Source: Fragilaria crotonensis (Eukaryota; Bacillariophyta; Fragilariophyceae; Fragilariales; Fragilariaceae). From it: DNA of 63,309 nucleotides. Location of the stretch: positions 1-63,309 of the forward strand of contig JAKSYS010000346.1 of assembly GCA_022925895.1 (NCBI GenBank). The letters are read 5' to 3'. This document shows positions 1 to 11,709 of the stretch, one piece after another (the stretch's first letter is position 1; the number at the start of each line of letters is the position of its first letter). Made by a program: the position numbers and the translations under genes. The notes beneath the pieces were generated by a model, which was given only the letters and a program-made list of their open reading frames with translations, had not been told where the DNA came from and did no database searches.

Positions 1-597
1 GGTTAGAGATCTACTGTCACTCTGTCACACTGTCACTCGTAATTACTGTAAGGTTAAATACCATACGGTAATACGGTAGACAGTCCTTTATTTTCCTTCG
101 TCTGTCCGTGACTCGTGCCAGTAGTTCTGCGAATCAGAACTCTGGATCCCGCGACCACACAAGGAATTTAAATCATGTTGCCCTGAGTTTCCCTAAGTAT
201 TCAAATCTGTTATGTTGTCAATTTTATTGACAACACAACTTTTACTATGGGATTCATAACTCAAACACCACTCAACAAGTGGGATTAAAGCAACATAACT
301 TTGTGAGACTCCAACTAATATTGAGATCTCACTTTCATTTTTCATCTACATTTTAACTTATAATTTCCACAAACCAAAAACAGTAAAGGCCTTTACTACT
401 TAGTTCTACATCTTCTACATATTTGTAACAACAAATCTACCATCATGGTCCACATCTTCAGGACTCCTACGCCCAAAGCTGGACGATCCGTCACGTTCGC
501 TTCCTCTCCGTCAAGTCCGACGGCAGACTTCTAGGTCCTACTAACCTTAAGTCTACCGTCGGCCAGTACTCGCGTACCGATCACACGAATACTGTCA
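1..597 (+). repeat. 5' LTR of element 1
   Basis: Matches 11112-11709 and 20760-21353 along its whole length. Complete copies begin TGTTAG and end CTGTCA, so they carry TG...CA ends; here the first base is G instead of T, probably because the window edge falls here. It contains a perfect hairpin (213-235) and the start codon of ORF1 (445). Relative to the other copies it lacks single C and G bases near 335 and 515. Confidence 0.93.
213..235. repeat. Perfect 10-bp hairpin inside the LTR
   Basis: TGTTGTCAAT and its exact complement ATTGACAACA are separated by three T bases. The same hairpin occurs unchanged at 11323-11345 and 20969-20991. Its position upstream of the ORF1 start would allow a role in transcription or in RNA structure of the leader; that is inference. 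Confidence 0.7.
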
Positions 598-612
598 TGG
601 TTGCTCGCCTCG
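598..612 (+). promoter_or_regulatory. Putative tRNA primer-binding site
   Basis: The bases directly after the LTR end begin TGGTTGCTCGCC. TGG is expected for pairing with a tRNA CCA end, and the position is right. The priming tRNA cannot be identified without the host tRNA set. Element 2 has lost this stretch. Confidence 0.35.
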
Positions 613-3600
613 TACCACCGGTCCAAGGCTCTACCGTCGAGGAAAATACTCGACCAATGTCTCCGATCATTGGTCGAATCTACCTACGGCCGTTAAGAAC
701 CTACGCTTAACTGCTATTAATTTCCTCGCCTTTGGATTCGCCAGCAACGGATTTAAACTCACCCTTGAAGGCAACAGAACTTTTAAGTCCACCATGCAGA
801 ACTTACCTCCGCCCTCCCTTGCCCCTCGCGCCTCTAGGTCCGCCCCAAAGGCGCTAACCCTGACGCGTTCGACGCTAACGTCGACTACCCCGCCGAACTC
901 GGCGCATCTCCTGTCCCTCCTGACACGCCCACCCATCCCGCCCTCTACAAAGGTGCCCTAGCCTATGGATCTCCGAAGAAATCCAAGCTCCCCTCCCGTG
1001 TCCGTTACATCCCTTCTCCAACCACTACCCCTGATGACGATCAGGACCTCCCAAACAACAAGAAGAAGAGGCGCACCTCTGAGAAAGGTCCCGCCTATTT
1101 TGACGTCTGCAAGTTAACCTCCGACGACATCGATGATATTATTGAAGAGGATCGCAACCTCCACCCCGACGAGCGCAAGCAGCAGGCTTTTGCAGCTCCA
1201 CCACAGCAGGACACTAAAGTTAGCCACAGGGCTACTTCTACCACCAAGAAGGCTGCAAAGATGCAGACCACTACAACCACAACTACCATGGACAACTACT
1301 ACAACAAAATGGGCGAAACTACAAACAAAAACGGTCCAACTACCTTACCTGCTGCATCTACCAATGTTATGAGCAATAACATTGGACCTACTGATGTTTT
1401 TACTACAGAGGAGCACACTACTACCGCCGCCAAGCGCCGCACTAACCCGAACAAACACAACGTAATCGATCTCACCGATGATACGAACGACTTGAAAACG
1501 CCCCAGAAAGCTCCAAATTCGCCTCCCACGCTCACCTACAAGTCCAGAGCCAACACTCCAAGCATTCCAACCGCAAAAGTTACCACCTTGACCAACTTTG
1601 CCCAACCTGCTCACAATCCAATTTTTCAAGCTCCCGGGTGCATGAATCCATCTGGCTTCACCACCCTTCAGAAGACATGCAAAGATCTCCATGACTGTCT
1701 CTTTGCTCATCTTTTTAACCTCCCATTCCATCCTTCACCATCAAGGTATCAGCCTCCCCCAGCCAGAAAACAATGCCAGGGAGAATCCAAAGAACCTCCC
1801 ACACTCATCCACCCCAGTCATCCTGGCCTGGAGTCAGAAATCGCCACTTTTACCCACAGAATTGCTTCGGTTATACTCCAACCCTCACTGAGTTTACTGG
1901 CTTTCTACAGCATCATGAGGACCTTGAAGACCTTGTCATAATTGCCATCAAGATGACTGGAGATGAACAGTTGATGCCCATTCTTGATTTGCTCATCCTC
2001 GTTCGCAGCGTAATCGGGCAACGAAACTCACACTCCGTGCCGCCAGCACACCGTATGGTCGACATCCTGGCCAAATTTGAGCGAATTCCGACAGATGGTT
2101 CTCGAGAAATGACTGTTCAAAACTCGCCCCGCGCGTATTGGTGGACGTCGACAACTCTGCAGCCTCGCGAACGAAAACTATGACGTGTCATGACCGCAGC
2201 GCTGAACTCGGGACTCGTAATTTTGTGCCGAAACCCAGATTCCGTTCAAACTCCCTTCGCGTCAGCGCCACAGTCCCCGACAACCGCCGTATTCACAGTC
2301 CGTGTTATCCTGAGACACCGTCCCCGCGTCCCAACTCAATGACCATTCTGCCGATGACGCATCCACTCGACCATTTTCCCAGCCCGCTTCGCCTACCGAT
2401 GACTCGTTTGATATCGACCCTTTGTCCACTTTGCACCACGCGGCCCCTAACTGCTGAAGAAAAGGCCTTGGAATCGTACTGTGATGATGATGATACTGTC
2501 GAGTTTACTGTCGTGGACGGTACGGCGATCCAATCCAGTCCACCCCAGTGTGCCTACAGAGCCCACAATCCCACTGATCCCAGCCTTTCCTCCACTTCCT
2601 TGAGTGTCCAGCATCCTGTTCCTATCAAATTGGAAGATTTACCCTCTTCCCTGACTCTGATTGTGCTGATGTTGGTGAAAATTATTACTCCCCAGTGATA
2701 ATTCACCAACTAAGCCATCTGTTAACTTTTACCCTGCTTCTGACCCTGTTCCTGACCCTGAAGTCTTACCAGAAGTTGAAATCATGCCAGAACCCATGAT
2801 CATTGAAAGCATTGAAGAGGAATTTGTGGAAGAAAGTGCAACTAACCCAATTTTGGAGGCACTTAATGAGCTACCCAAAGCAGCAACTCAACAACCAGTC
2901 CGGATGCTACCCCACTTTTTCCTGAACCGCCCCTAAGGCATTTGAATCCTCTTGCCCCAGTTCACCACCGCCTTATGCAATGTTCCAGGACCCAGCTCAC
3001 CATCCATCGTCGGCCTTGATGTTCTCAGAAGCTACGCTGGACGACCCACTGAACGGTACCATCCATCTACGCGACCTACCGCTTTGCATCGAAATCAGCA
3101 CCACTATTGCAGCTTTCTGTCTCAACTTTCGCCGCTCCACCGGAAGTTCATCACATTCGCGACATCACGTCATCCGACATGAAGCCTATATCGCGCCACA
3201 TCACTCTCAGACACCAGATGCCAAGTCCTAACTCCCTCTGTATTCCCGCGACGACAAGTTCTACCTACTCGGCATGATTCACACTCTGAACCGTGCTACC
3301 AACTTGCTAACCCAGCATTTCACCGACGAACAACGCTCCTTTTGACCTTCGGCATCCCGGATAAGTACTACGACATCACCCGCGACTTCTACGAAAACCC
3401 TCCCTACTGCCCGATGGAAACGACATGTGCTGTCGGACTCATCTACGCGCTCCGACTCTACTACATAACCCACCACCGCCACAGCACCTACCACCGACAC
3501 GGTTTTCGTCAACACGACCTCTACCCGAAACACTTGTTCCAGATCGCCAAAGATATCAAGTCTACCGCTGCCGCTCTAAGTTTGTTCCCTGATACCACTA

Positions 3601-4818
3601 CTTTTCGGACGCTCCCCGCTTTGCTAACCATGCCTTCTTTGAAGCCGATCTTTTCCTGCCTTTTGCATTCCTTATCGCGGATTGAAACGCTATCGGAAAA
3701 TGTTTCGCGTGGACTTGAATTTCGCGCGCGAATCCCTATCTTGTCGCATACACGAATTCTTTTCGATTGGACGACGAGGAACAACGATCGATTGCCTTGC
3801 GAACTGCCCAGACAATCATCCGCCTTGCCTTATTCGAACATGGTCTCATTAATCGCAAGACGCGACGACGATCGAGGGAACCAGAATTATCCAACAACCG
3901 CTTCCATATTGGCAACCTTCCACCTGCAGATCTATTCTTGTCCAACTTTGCAACCTGCTTCCCCATGATTACCAGGCCCTCCCTTGTTCAATTGGATCTT
4001 GATGATGTCAATGATGACACACTTGCAATCAACTATGTGGTCTGCCAACCTCTGGACTTCCTCCAACTGTTTACCCTGCAACCAACTGAAGCAAATGAGG
4101 AAACCTACTACATGGATGTCTACTCTGACCTCACTCCAGTCCCTACCAACGGCATCAACTTCTCGATTGACTTCCTTCCGCACTTCGAGTATATCCTCTA
4201 CCGAGTTGCGCAACTTGTGAATCCAAAGGACCCGACCGGCATTCTCCCCAGGAACCATCCTCCTCCCCACGTTATCATGTTCCAAGGCTCCCCCACTTGC
4301 GTCCAACTCCTACTCTAATGGTTCATCAACTGAGATTGCTAAACCTACAGCAAGAGCAGGAATCTTCCCCACCACTTTCAACCATGATCAACAACCAATC
4401 ATCAGCAACAGAGATGGAGAACCCTACAACAGATTGTCAGTCCAAGCTTTGTTCAAAGCCCAACTTGCCAAACCAATTCTTTCCTATCACATTGGCGACC
4501 CCGACTGGATTCCAATCAGCGCCGCTAACCTGCGTCGCCACCCTGATTCCAGTCAGTATCACGTCGCTCGCGATCCCAAAACGGTCCCCTTTTCCTCGGC
4601 TATTCGCATGATACCAGTTTTCACAACTGGTCCACTTGAGGAATCCATCTATCAAGCCTGGGCATTGCCACATCTCATTGATGCCCTCCGTGACCCTGAG
4701 ATCCAACTTTTCAACAATCATCTTTCTTATTATTACAATGAGAAAGAGTCTCATCCTGAGTTTCCATTCATTGATCAAATGGGACCTGATTCACCCTTTT
4801 CAGCCAATGGCTACAATG

Positions 4819-4952
4819 GTGAGTCTAGTCTACAATGTCTGTCTTATCCTGGTTGTTATGCTGGTTACTTACCTTTTTCTATCTGTGATAGCCTAGGCTG
4901 TCCCAATCAGATGGAATTAGTTACAAGTAACAACATAATTACCTTCCAACAG
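4819..4952 (+). other. Intron-like spacer between ORF1 and gag, element 1
   Basis: GTGAGT at 4819 and TTCCAACAG ending at 4952 bound a T-rich stretch less coding-like than either side. Length is 134 bp in both elements (second copy 14469-14602). If spliced, ORF1 would end two codons later at a TAA. The first good gag ATG is at 4985. It could be a real intron or an inter-ORF leader carrying a start signal for gag. Confidence 0.4.
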
Positions 4953-4984
4953 GATAAAACTACATTTTCTGGACCACATTTCGC

Positions 4985-7350
4985 ATGTCTTGCCGTAAAA
5001 CTCGCCGTTCCGCTTTATTTTCCGATCCGACTCGAACCCCGGACCCCAGCACGAAATTTCTGCACAAAACGACCCACAAAACGAAAATCTTGCAGCAAAC
5101 GAACCTGAAACTACAGTTTTCACGCACGACGAACCTGACAGCGAAATTTACACACAAACTGACACTACCAGCGAAAATCCAACACAAAACGACGCGCACA
5201 GCACGGAAACTCACTCCCAACAGCTAATTTCCGACGCGGAAACTACATACGACGAACACGCACAAGAAACTCAACAACTGCCCGGAACTCAACCAAATCT
5301 CGCATTTTACCACCAAACTCGCCCGAAACAAGCAGTTCACACACCGAAACACCCTCTAACTCGCCTCCAACTGCGAAATCAACAACTGGACCTCTAAAAC
5401 GCTTCTCCGATGCATTTTCAGGCATCCTCACGCCGAAAAACGTAAAATTACCTCACGATCCGGCCACAACCGACTCGAACCCACAACCTCCGATTTCAAC
5501 AACATTTTCGACGACGCCCAAAATTATACCTTCCAAAAACTTACCACCCCGGAATTCGAACCCTCAACCACCAAATCCATCACAAAATCTTTCGCAACCC
5601 CAAACTCAACAAAGCAAAATTATTCAACCCCCCAATACGAAACCTACCAAATCTACACAAAAAACGGCCAATTCTGAAAATGATCACCAAACTCCCCAGA
5701 AAATCAAAAACTCGCTTCCGCACGCCCAACTCCGCGCCAGGCGACCCATGCCACTTTTGCATACCCACCAACTGTCGACACCTTCTTTGACGACGACACC
5801 GATCATGATTCAGAGCAAGACCCAAAACACATCCAGCACACATCACCTGATGCACTCACATCCTCCACGCGAACCGACTTCACTTACCCCCAATTGAAGA
5901 CCTAACCAAGACGCTTTTGAAGTACGCCAAAAATGCAAACCTTCGCAAATTGGCTTACCCAACCGACCTTCAAGCACGCCGCCGCCATTTTAACACCTTC
6001 ATCGACAACCTTCGAATTGTTTGCAACATTTCCCGTGGACGCGCCAAGTCTTTGATCTTTGGCCACAACAAGTCTCTTATTCACACCCATTTGTTGGCAC
6101 CGCACTTTACAACCTGATCTTTACAAACGTCTGCGACCCTTGCCAAAAACACATCATTGATGGCCCACCAGACGCCCGCACCGCGATTCTTACTCTACGA
6201 CGCCATTGCGCACCGCTAACTCCTGACCACGTCGAGCGAACTCGCGAAGCCTTTTGTTCCATCAAACAACCACATCATGAAGTCGCCACCTCTTACCTTA
6301 ACCGCATCCGCATCCTTACGCGCGACTGCTATCATGCTGGAATCCCCAACACCGACGCCGAACTCATCAAACGCACCGTTCGTGGTGGAAGCAATCACTC
6401 CTTTTTACGCCGCATCTTATCAACGCTTCGACGCCGATATCCGTCGAGCTGAACTAAACGACGAAGCTCTGCCACCATTCGCCGAACTTGAGAGCCATCT
6501 CCTCAACATTGACGAATCCCGTGGTCTCACACTACCGTCTCAAAATCAACGCAACTACAATCAGCACGCACATTCTACCCGTCAACAATCTCACCATTTT
6601 CAATCGCGCCACCCCCAAACTACCCATCGTGTTTTCACACAACGTCAACAACAAGCTTTCAGCTCCATCCTTCGCCCATATTCAAACCCTAATGGCAACA
6701 ATCAAAACCGAAGTCATCCACCAAGACCACCGCAAAACCATTCGCGCCCGTTCCGACCACCTACAACTCCTTCGCGACCACCCTTCAACAATCCAAATCA
6801 ACGACGCCCACCACCTCCTTCACCGCGCCCGTCCAACCAACACCAACGAAACAACCGCCCCCCCTTTCCGACCAACGTCGAATCCAAATCAACGACCATC
6901 ACCCAATGGATCTAACATCAATCAATCGCGCAACTCTGCATCCAACGCCGCTACCATCGTCTGCAATAACTGCGGACGCCTCGGCCACTATTCGCGCAAC
7001 TGTACCAACCCGCGCCAAAACAATCGTGCATCCAACCCGCAACGTTCAACCAACAATGAAAACGCTGCTCCTCGCAATCAACAACGTGCTTACTTTGTCA
7101 CTGACTCTAGTCAAGACTCCCAAAATCATTCAAGATACCATCACCAAGCTTTCAAAGCTTCTTCCCTTGATCACCTTGATGATCAACCAGACTACATCCC
7201 ATGGCCCAATCCCAACCTACCTCAGATGACTATCAATCAACCCCTACTTGATAGAGATTATCTTCCAACTGCCAACCATGCTCCTCCCAACTCTGGAGCC
7301 ACAGCTTATTTCCCTGATGATCCCCAATCACCATACCAAAGATTTGGTCC
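4985..7350 (+). pseudogene. gag: Element 1 Gag with CCHC zinc knuckle (frame-disrupted)
   Basis: An ATG at 4985 starts a basic segment, followed after a frame change by an acidic Glu/Asp/Thr-rich stretch. The conserved nucleocapsid-precursor part lies near 5920-6480, then an Asn/Gln/Pro/Arg-rich linker, then a CX2CX4HX4C zinc knuckle at 6962-7003. Gag forms the virus-like particle and the knuckle binds element RNA. The frame changes at several single-base steps. The equivalent stretch of element 2 is open for longer (15571-16164 and 16142-17110), which helps decide the frame. Confidence 0.8.
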
Positions 7351-10300
7351 CCCACTCCTGGCAAACTGGCTACCTGACAGTGGTGCTACCAGCCATTATA
7401 CCCCACTCTTCAGCGACCTCAGTGATGTTGAACCTTGCAGTGTCCCAATCTCCCTAGCTGATGGCAGCACCAAGATGTCTACCCACAAAGGCACAACTGC
7501 ATGTCACTTCACCACTGATGATGGCCTCAAATCCATCCTTGGTCTCACTGATGTCTACTTTGTTGAAGGCCTAAGTCACAGACTACTCTCCTGACTGCTC
7601 TATCATGCACTCAAAACTTCAGTGTCCTGATCAAGAACAGAGCTACCACCATTCAACTCCCAAATGGCTCCACTTACACTTGGCCAATTATCACCAGAGA
7701 AGTACCAAACCCACACCAAGCCTTTTCAACCACTTCCAACCCCAAAGAACCCTTTGACCTTGACTCTGAACCAGAAGAGCAACACTTTGATGACACTACA
7801 ACTCCCATTGACACTGATCAACGCCGCTCAATCACCGCTTTACCTTTGGAACTGATTTATCGACGACTTGCTTACCGCAATTTTCGAAATCTCATGGTTG
7901 GATCCCTTCACCAAACATGGAATGATCATGTTCTCACACCTACTGTTGACCACAATTCCTGGCCTCTCCGCATTTCCATCAGTCAAAAACGCGCCAGAAA
8001 CAAAACACCTCAACGCCAAGGCACCGAACCCTTCCATCGCCTTCATCTTGACCTTATGCGCAATCCCTTCCGCTATGGTCTCACCACCAATTCCAACTAC
8101 TCAGCCTATCTGTTTATTGTCACAACCCCAGGCAAACTAACAGGTTGGATTGGTCTTCCAACTGAAAGCACAACTTCCATCCTTATTGCTCTAAAGCAAT
8201 GGCTTACTGACACAGAACTCCTTGGCCGCACCCAATCCGTCCGTTTCATCCGCACTGATGCTGGATCTGCTTTTACATCAACAAAATTCATCTCTGAATG
8301 CACCTCACTTGGTATCAAAGTTGAAGCTGCAGCCCCTGAACATCAAGAAATGAATGGTATTTGTGAAGCAAAATGGCGTGAAGTCCACAACACTGCCAAC
8401 ATTCTCCTCAACAATGCAAGACTTGAGGTGCCTTCTTCCATCATGCCCATGCCTATGCAGTTCAAATCCTAAATGTCTGCCCTGCCAAGAATGTTATTGA
8501 TCAAGATGGCAACCCAACAACTCCCTATCAATACAGCTTCCAACGCAAGCCTTCCATTGCCAACTTCCGTGTCTTTGGATGTCCTACCTTCTTCAAACGC
8601 TATGAACCAACTTTCCGCAACAAGCTCATCACCTACAAGCAACAACTGCAACGAGCCTCTCGCGGCATTTTCCTCGGATTTCCTGACAACTCCGCAGGCT
8701 GGCTAGTCTACTCCCAGACCAACCCCAAAGCCTCATCATCACCCGCGATGCCTACTTTGATGAAGACTTCAATTCAGCTCTATGTTTTGATTCCAAACCC
8801 TTTGCTGGAGCCATCCCCATCCGCTCCCATTTCAACCCAAATGGACTTTGCAACACTCCTGAAAACTCTGAACCATCTACTTTTCACCAAACTGGATCTG
8901 CAGCCAACCTTGGCAATCCACCATCAACCTTCATTGATGACACAAATCCACTGCCCTCCCTGACTGCCATCCCTGAATCAACTGATGACAATACTGATGA
9001 ACAACCACCTGGGAACCATGCCTAACCCAACCCATGCTGACCATATCAATACAGCAATCATCCAACATGGTCCAACACCACCCACACCACATCAAATCAA
9101 CTTTGTCACCCATCAACAACATCATTCCCAACTCCACAAGATGATGACCATCTACTTCCAAGAATGCAATGAAGATCTACCAACCATTGATCCCATTCAC
9201 TCTGCCATGATGACAATTGACAACTCTCCCAGCAACAATTCACAAGCCAACCCCCAGGAACCTGTGGACAAATATCTTCCAGAACCTCAGTCTCTCAAAG
9301 CTGTTCTCAAACTTGATGATAATGTCCGCAATGCTTGGCTACATGCAATCAAAATGGAAATCAAGAACCTCATTGACCATGATACCTTCATCCTTGGACA
9401 AACCCCACACAAAGATGAACTCATTATCCCAGTCAAACTTGTGCTCAAAGCGAAACAAACTGCATCTGGAAAACTTGACAAACTAAAAGCTCGCCTTGTC
9501 GCCCGTGGCGACCTGGAGAAACGTCTCCTGAAAAGAGTTAAAGCCATCAACCAACAACGACTCCTCGAACAACGTCAAGAAATTGCTGAATCTGCTACCT
9601 CTTCACCTGGCACTCCAAAACCTATACCTGTTGAACCACTCATGTATGAAGACACCTGGTCACCCTGTGCATCTGCAAGAGGGGTCAAGCTATTCATTGC
9701 AACCATCTGTGCATCCAGAAGAAGTGTCAAGAGTGCTGACTTCATTGGTGCCTACCTCCAAGCCAAAGTTATTGGTCGCCACTTCGTGAAACTGCCATTG
9801 GAATACGCCTATCACTTCCCTGAATACGCTAAATTCTTTGGCTCCCCAATGTTACTGAACAAAGGAATCTACGGTCTCGTCTACTCCGGCAAATATTGGA
9901 ACATTGAATTTTGAATGGCTCTATTCCCAAGGCTTCATTCAGTCTCCTTCCGAACCGTCCTATTTTGTCCGATACGACAAACACAATCAATGGCTCCGCC
10001 TACTATTTTCGTCGACGATATGCTCTACGCTGGAAGCAACGATTCCATCGAAAAACAATTTGAAGATTCCGTCCGCAATCGCTTTGATGTCAAATTCCTC
10101 GGCCCTGCGCAATGGTTCCTACAAATGCGTATCCACAAACATTCCGACTCAAGCTACACCTCGACCAGCACCGCTATGTTTTGAATACTCTTCAACGATA
10201 CGATCCAAACTCCGAATTCCCAGAACGAGATACTCCTTCCTCCCGATTATACTTTCAGCAAGGATAACCGCCCCGTAACCGCCTCCGACCTGACTCTCGT

Positions 10301-11101
10301 CGAACAAAAGCAACAACGCCTTCCGTTCCGCTCTGCTGTCTGCACTCTCCTCTACCTAGCATACAACACAAGAGCTGACATCCTATTTGCTGTCTGCAAA
10401 CTTGCTAAAGCATGCATCTCTCCTGGCATACCTGATTTTCGAGCTCTCACCTGGCTCATTGGCTACCTCCGACGTCGTCCCTACTATGCCCTCAAATTCT
10501 TTCCCGACGGCACTTCAAACCCCATCTATGACATCTGCATCCATCATCGCATTCCATACACTGATCTCACTGTCTTCTCTGATGCCAGCTGGCAAGACTG
10601 CCCCGATACTGGCCGATCTACTGTTGGATACATGATCTTCTACAATGGTGCTCTTATTGAAGCAAATTCTACCATGCCAACACCTGTTGCCATGTCTACC
10701 TCTGAAGCTGAATATATGGCTGCATGTTCCGCAACCATGGCCACCGCTCACATCCGAATGCTTCTCTATGATATGCTCTATCTTGGCACCAAACAATGGC
10801 GTGAAACCACTCAACGTCTCCCTTCTATCCCTGCCATCCTCATGATTGACAATGAAGCAACTGTTCAAATCGCCAAGAATGGCAAACTCACTCGCAAAAC
10901 TCGCCACATTGAACGCCGTTTCCACTTCGTCCGTCAAGGCCAACAAGACGGCATCCACCAACTCCATTGATTCCCTGTGACTCCCAACTTGCCGATATCC
11001 TCACCAAGACTCAACACTCCGGCAAAATTGATCCTCACCTCACCAAGATCTTCTGTGTTCTCCCCGACCACATGCTTTCATCACCGGGACCAGAGATCTG
11101 A
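7351..11101 (+). pseudogene. pol: Element 1 Pol: protease, integrase, RT, RNase H (frame-disrupted)
   Basis: Protease: the DSGATSH motif begins at 7376 (catalytic Asp). Integrase: the DDE triad is seen as Asp 8050, Asp 8257 and Glu 8365. RT: the FVDDM catalytic motif lies at 10008-10022. RNase H: DASW at 10581, SEAEY near 10697 and a DNEAT/HIERRFHFVR region near 10850-10935. It ends with TGA at 11099-11101, three bases before the purine tract. Relative to element 2, a GG-to-G step near 8427 and a CG loss near 9913 break the frame. Pol copies element RNA and integrates the DNA; this copy as read could not make a full polyprotein. Confidence 0.9.
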
Positions 11102-11104
11102 TCC

Positions 11105-11111
11105 AAGAGGG
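11105..11111 (+). promoter_or_regulatory. Polypurine tract, element 1
   Basis: AAGAGGG directly before the TGTTAG start of the LTR, where plus-strand priming begins in LTR elements. The matching tract in element 2 is one G longer. Confidence 0.7.
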
Positions 11112-11709
11112 TGTTAGAGATCTACTGTCACTCTGTCACACTGTCACTCGTAATTACTGTAAGGTTAAATACCATACGGTAATACGGTAGACAGTCCTTT
11201 ATTTTCCTTCGTCTGTCCGTGACTGTGCCAGTAGTTCTGCGAATCAGAACTCTGGATCCCGCGACCACACAAGGAATTTAAATCATGTTGCCCTGAGTTT
11301 CCCTAAGTATTCAAATCTGTTATGTTGTCAATTTTATTGACAACACAACTTTTACTATGGGATTCATAACTCAAACACCACTCAACAAGTGGGATTAAAG
11401 CAACATAACTTTGTGAGACTCCAACTAATATTGGAGATCTCACTTTCATTTTTCATCTACATTTTAACTTATAATTTCCACAAACCAAAAACAGTAAAGG
11501 CCTTTACTACTTAGTTCTACATCTTCTACATATTTGTAACAACAAATCTACCATCATGGTCCACATCTTCAGGACTCCTACGCCCAAAGCTGGACGATCC
11601 GTCACGTTCGCTTCCTCTCCCGTCAAGTCCGACGGCAGACTTCTAGGTCCTACTAACCTTAAGTCTACCGTCGGCCAGTACTCGCGTACCGATCACACGA
11701 ATACTGTCA
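11112..11709 (+). repeat. Middle LTR, shared by elements 1 and 2
   Basis: 598 bp with TG...CA ends. It serves as the 3' LTR of element 1 and the 5' LTR of element 2; only one copy lies between the two internal regions. It differs from 1-597 by three single-base indels and by no substitution. A shared LTR is the expected product of recombination between LTRs of related copies. Confidence 0.93.

Larger units (their letters stand above)
445..5108 (+). pseudogene. Element 1 ORF1, unknown protein upstream of gag (frame-disrupted)
   Basis: An ATG at 445 inside the LTR opens a frame that runs through the LTR end into internal sequence. In the two LTR copies without the missing C it reads about 51 codons to the LTR edge. 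Downstream, coding-like sequence continues in switching frames to about 4818. It has a Lys/Arg-rich stretch near 1030-1080, Thr- and Asn-rich stretches, an acidic Asp run near 2485 and a more globular part (about 3240-4810). I recognise no known domain. Length if restored would exceed 1400 residues. Frame changes are mostly 1-nt steps, and several are repaired in element 2, so some may be sequencing errors. It could be an N-terminal gag extension or a separate protein. Confidence 0.55.
1..11709 (+). mobile_element. Ty1/copia LTR retrotransposon, element 1
   Basis: Direct LTRs at 1-597 and 11112-11709 bracket about 10.5 kb. The domain order is gag zinc knuckle, protease, integrase, reverse transcriptase, RNase H, which is the Ty1/copia order (integrase before RT). 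The internal part is about twice the 4-5 kb usual for this superfamily because a long extra coding region precedes gag. A purine tract lies just before the second LTR. The coding frame is interrupted many times by 1-2 nt indels. The left flank and its target duplication are outside the window. Confidence 0.95.

Noticed and set aside
667..1731. Minus-strand ORFs in the retroelement 5' region and similar antisense ORFs throughout the elements
   Set aside because: They mirror biased codon composition of the sense frame and contain no motifs.
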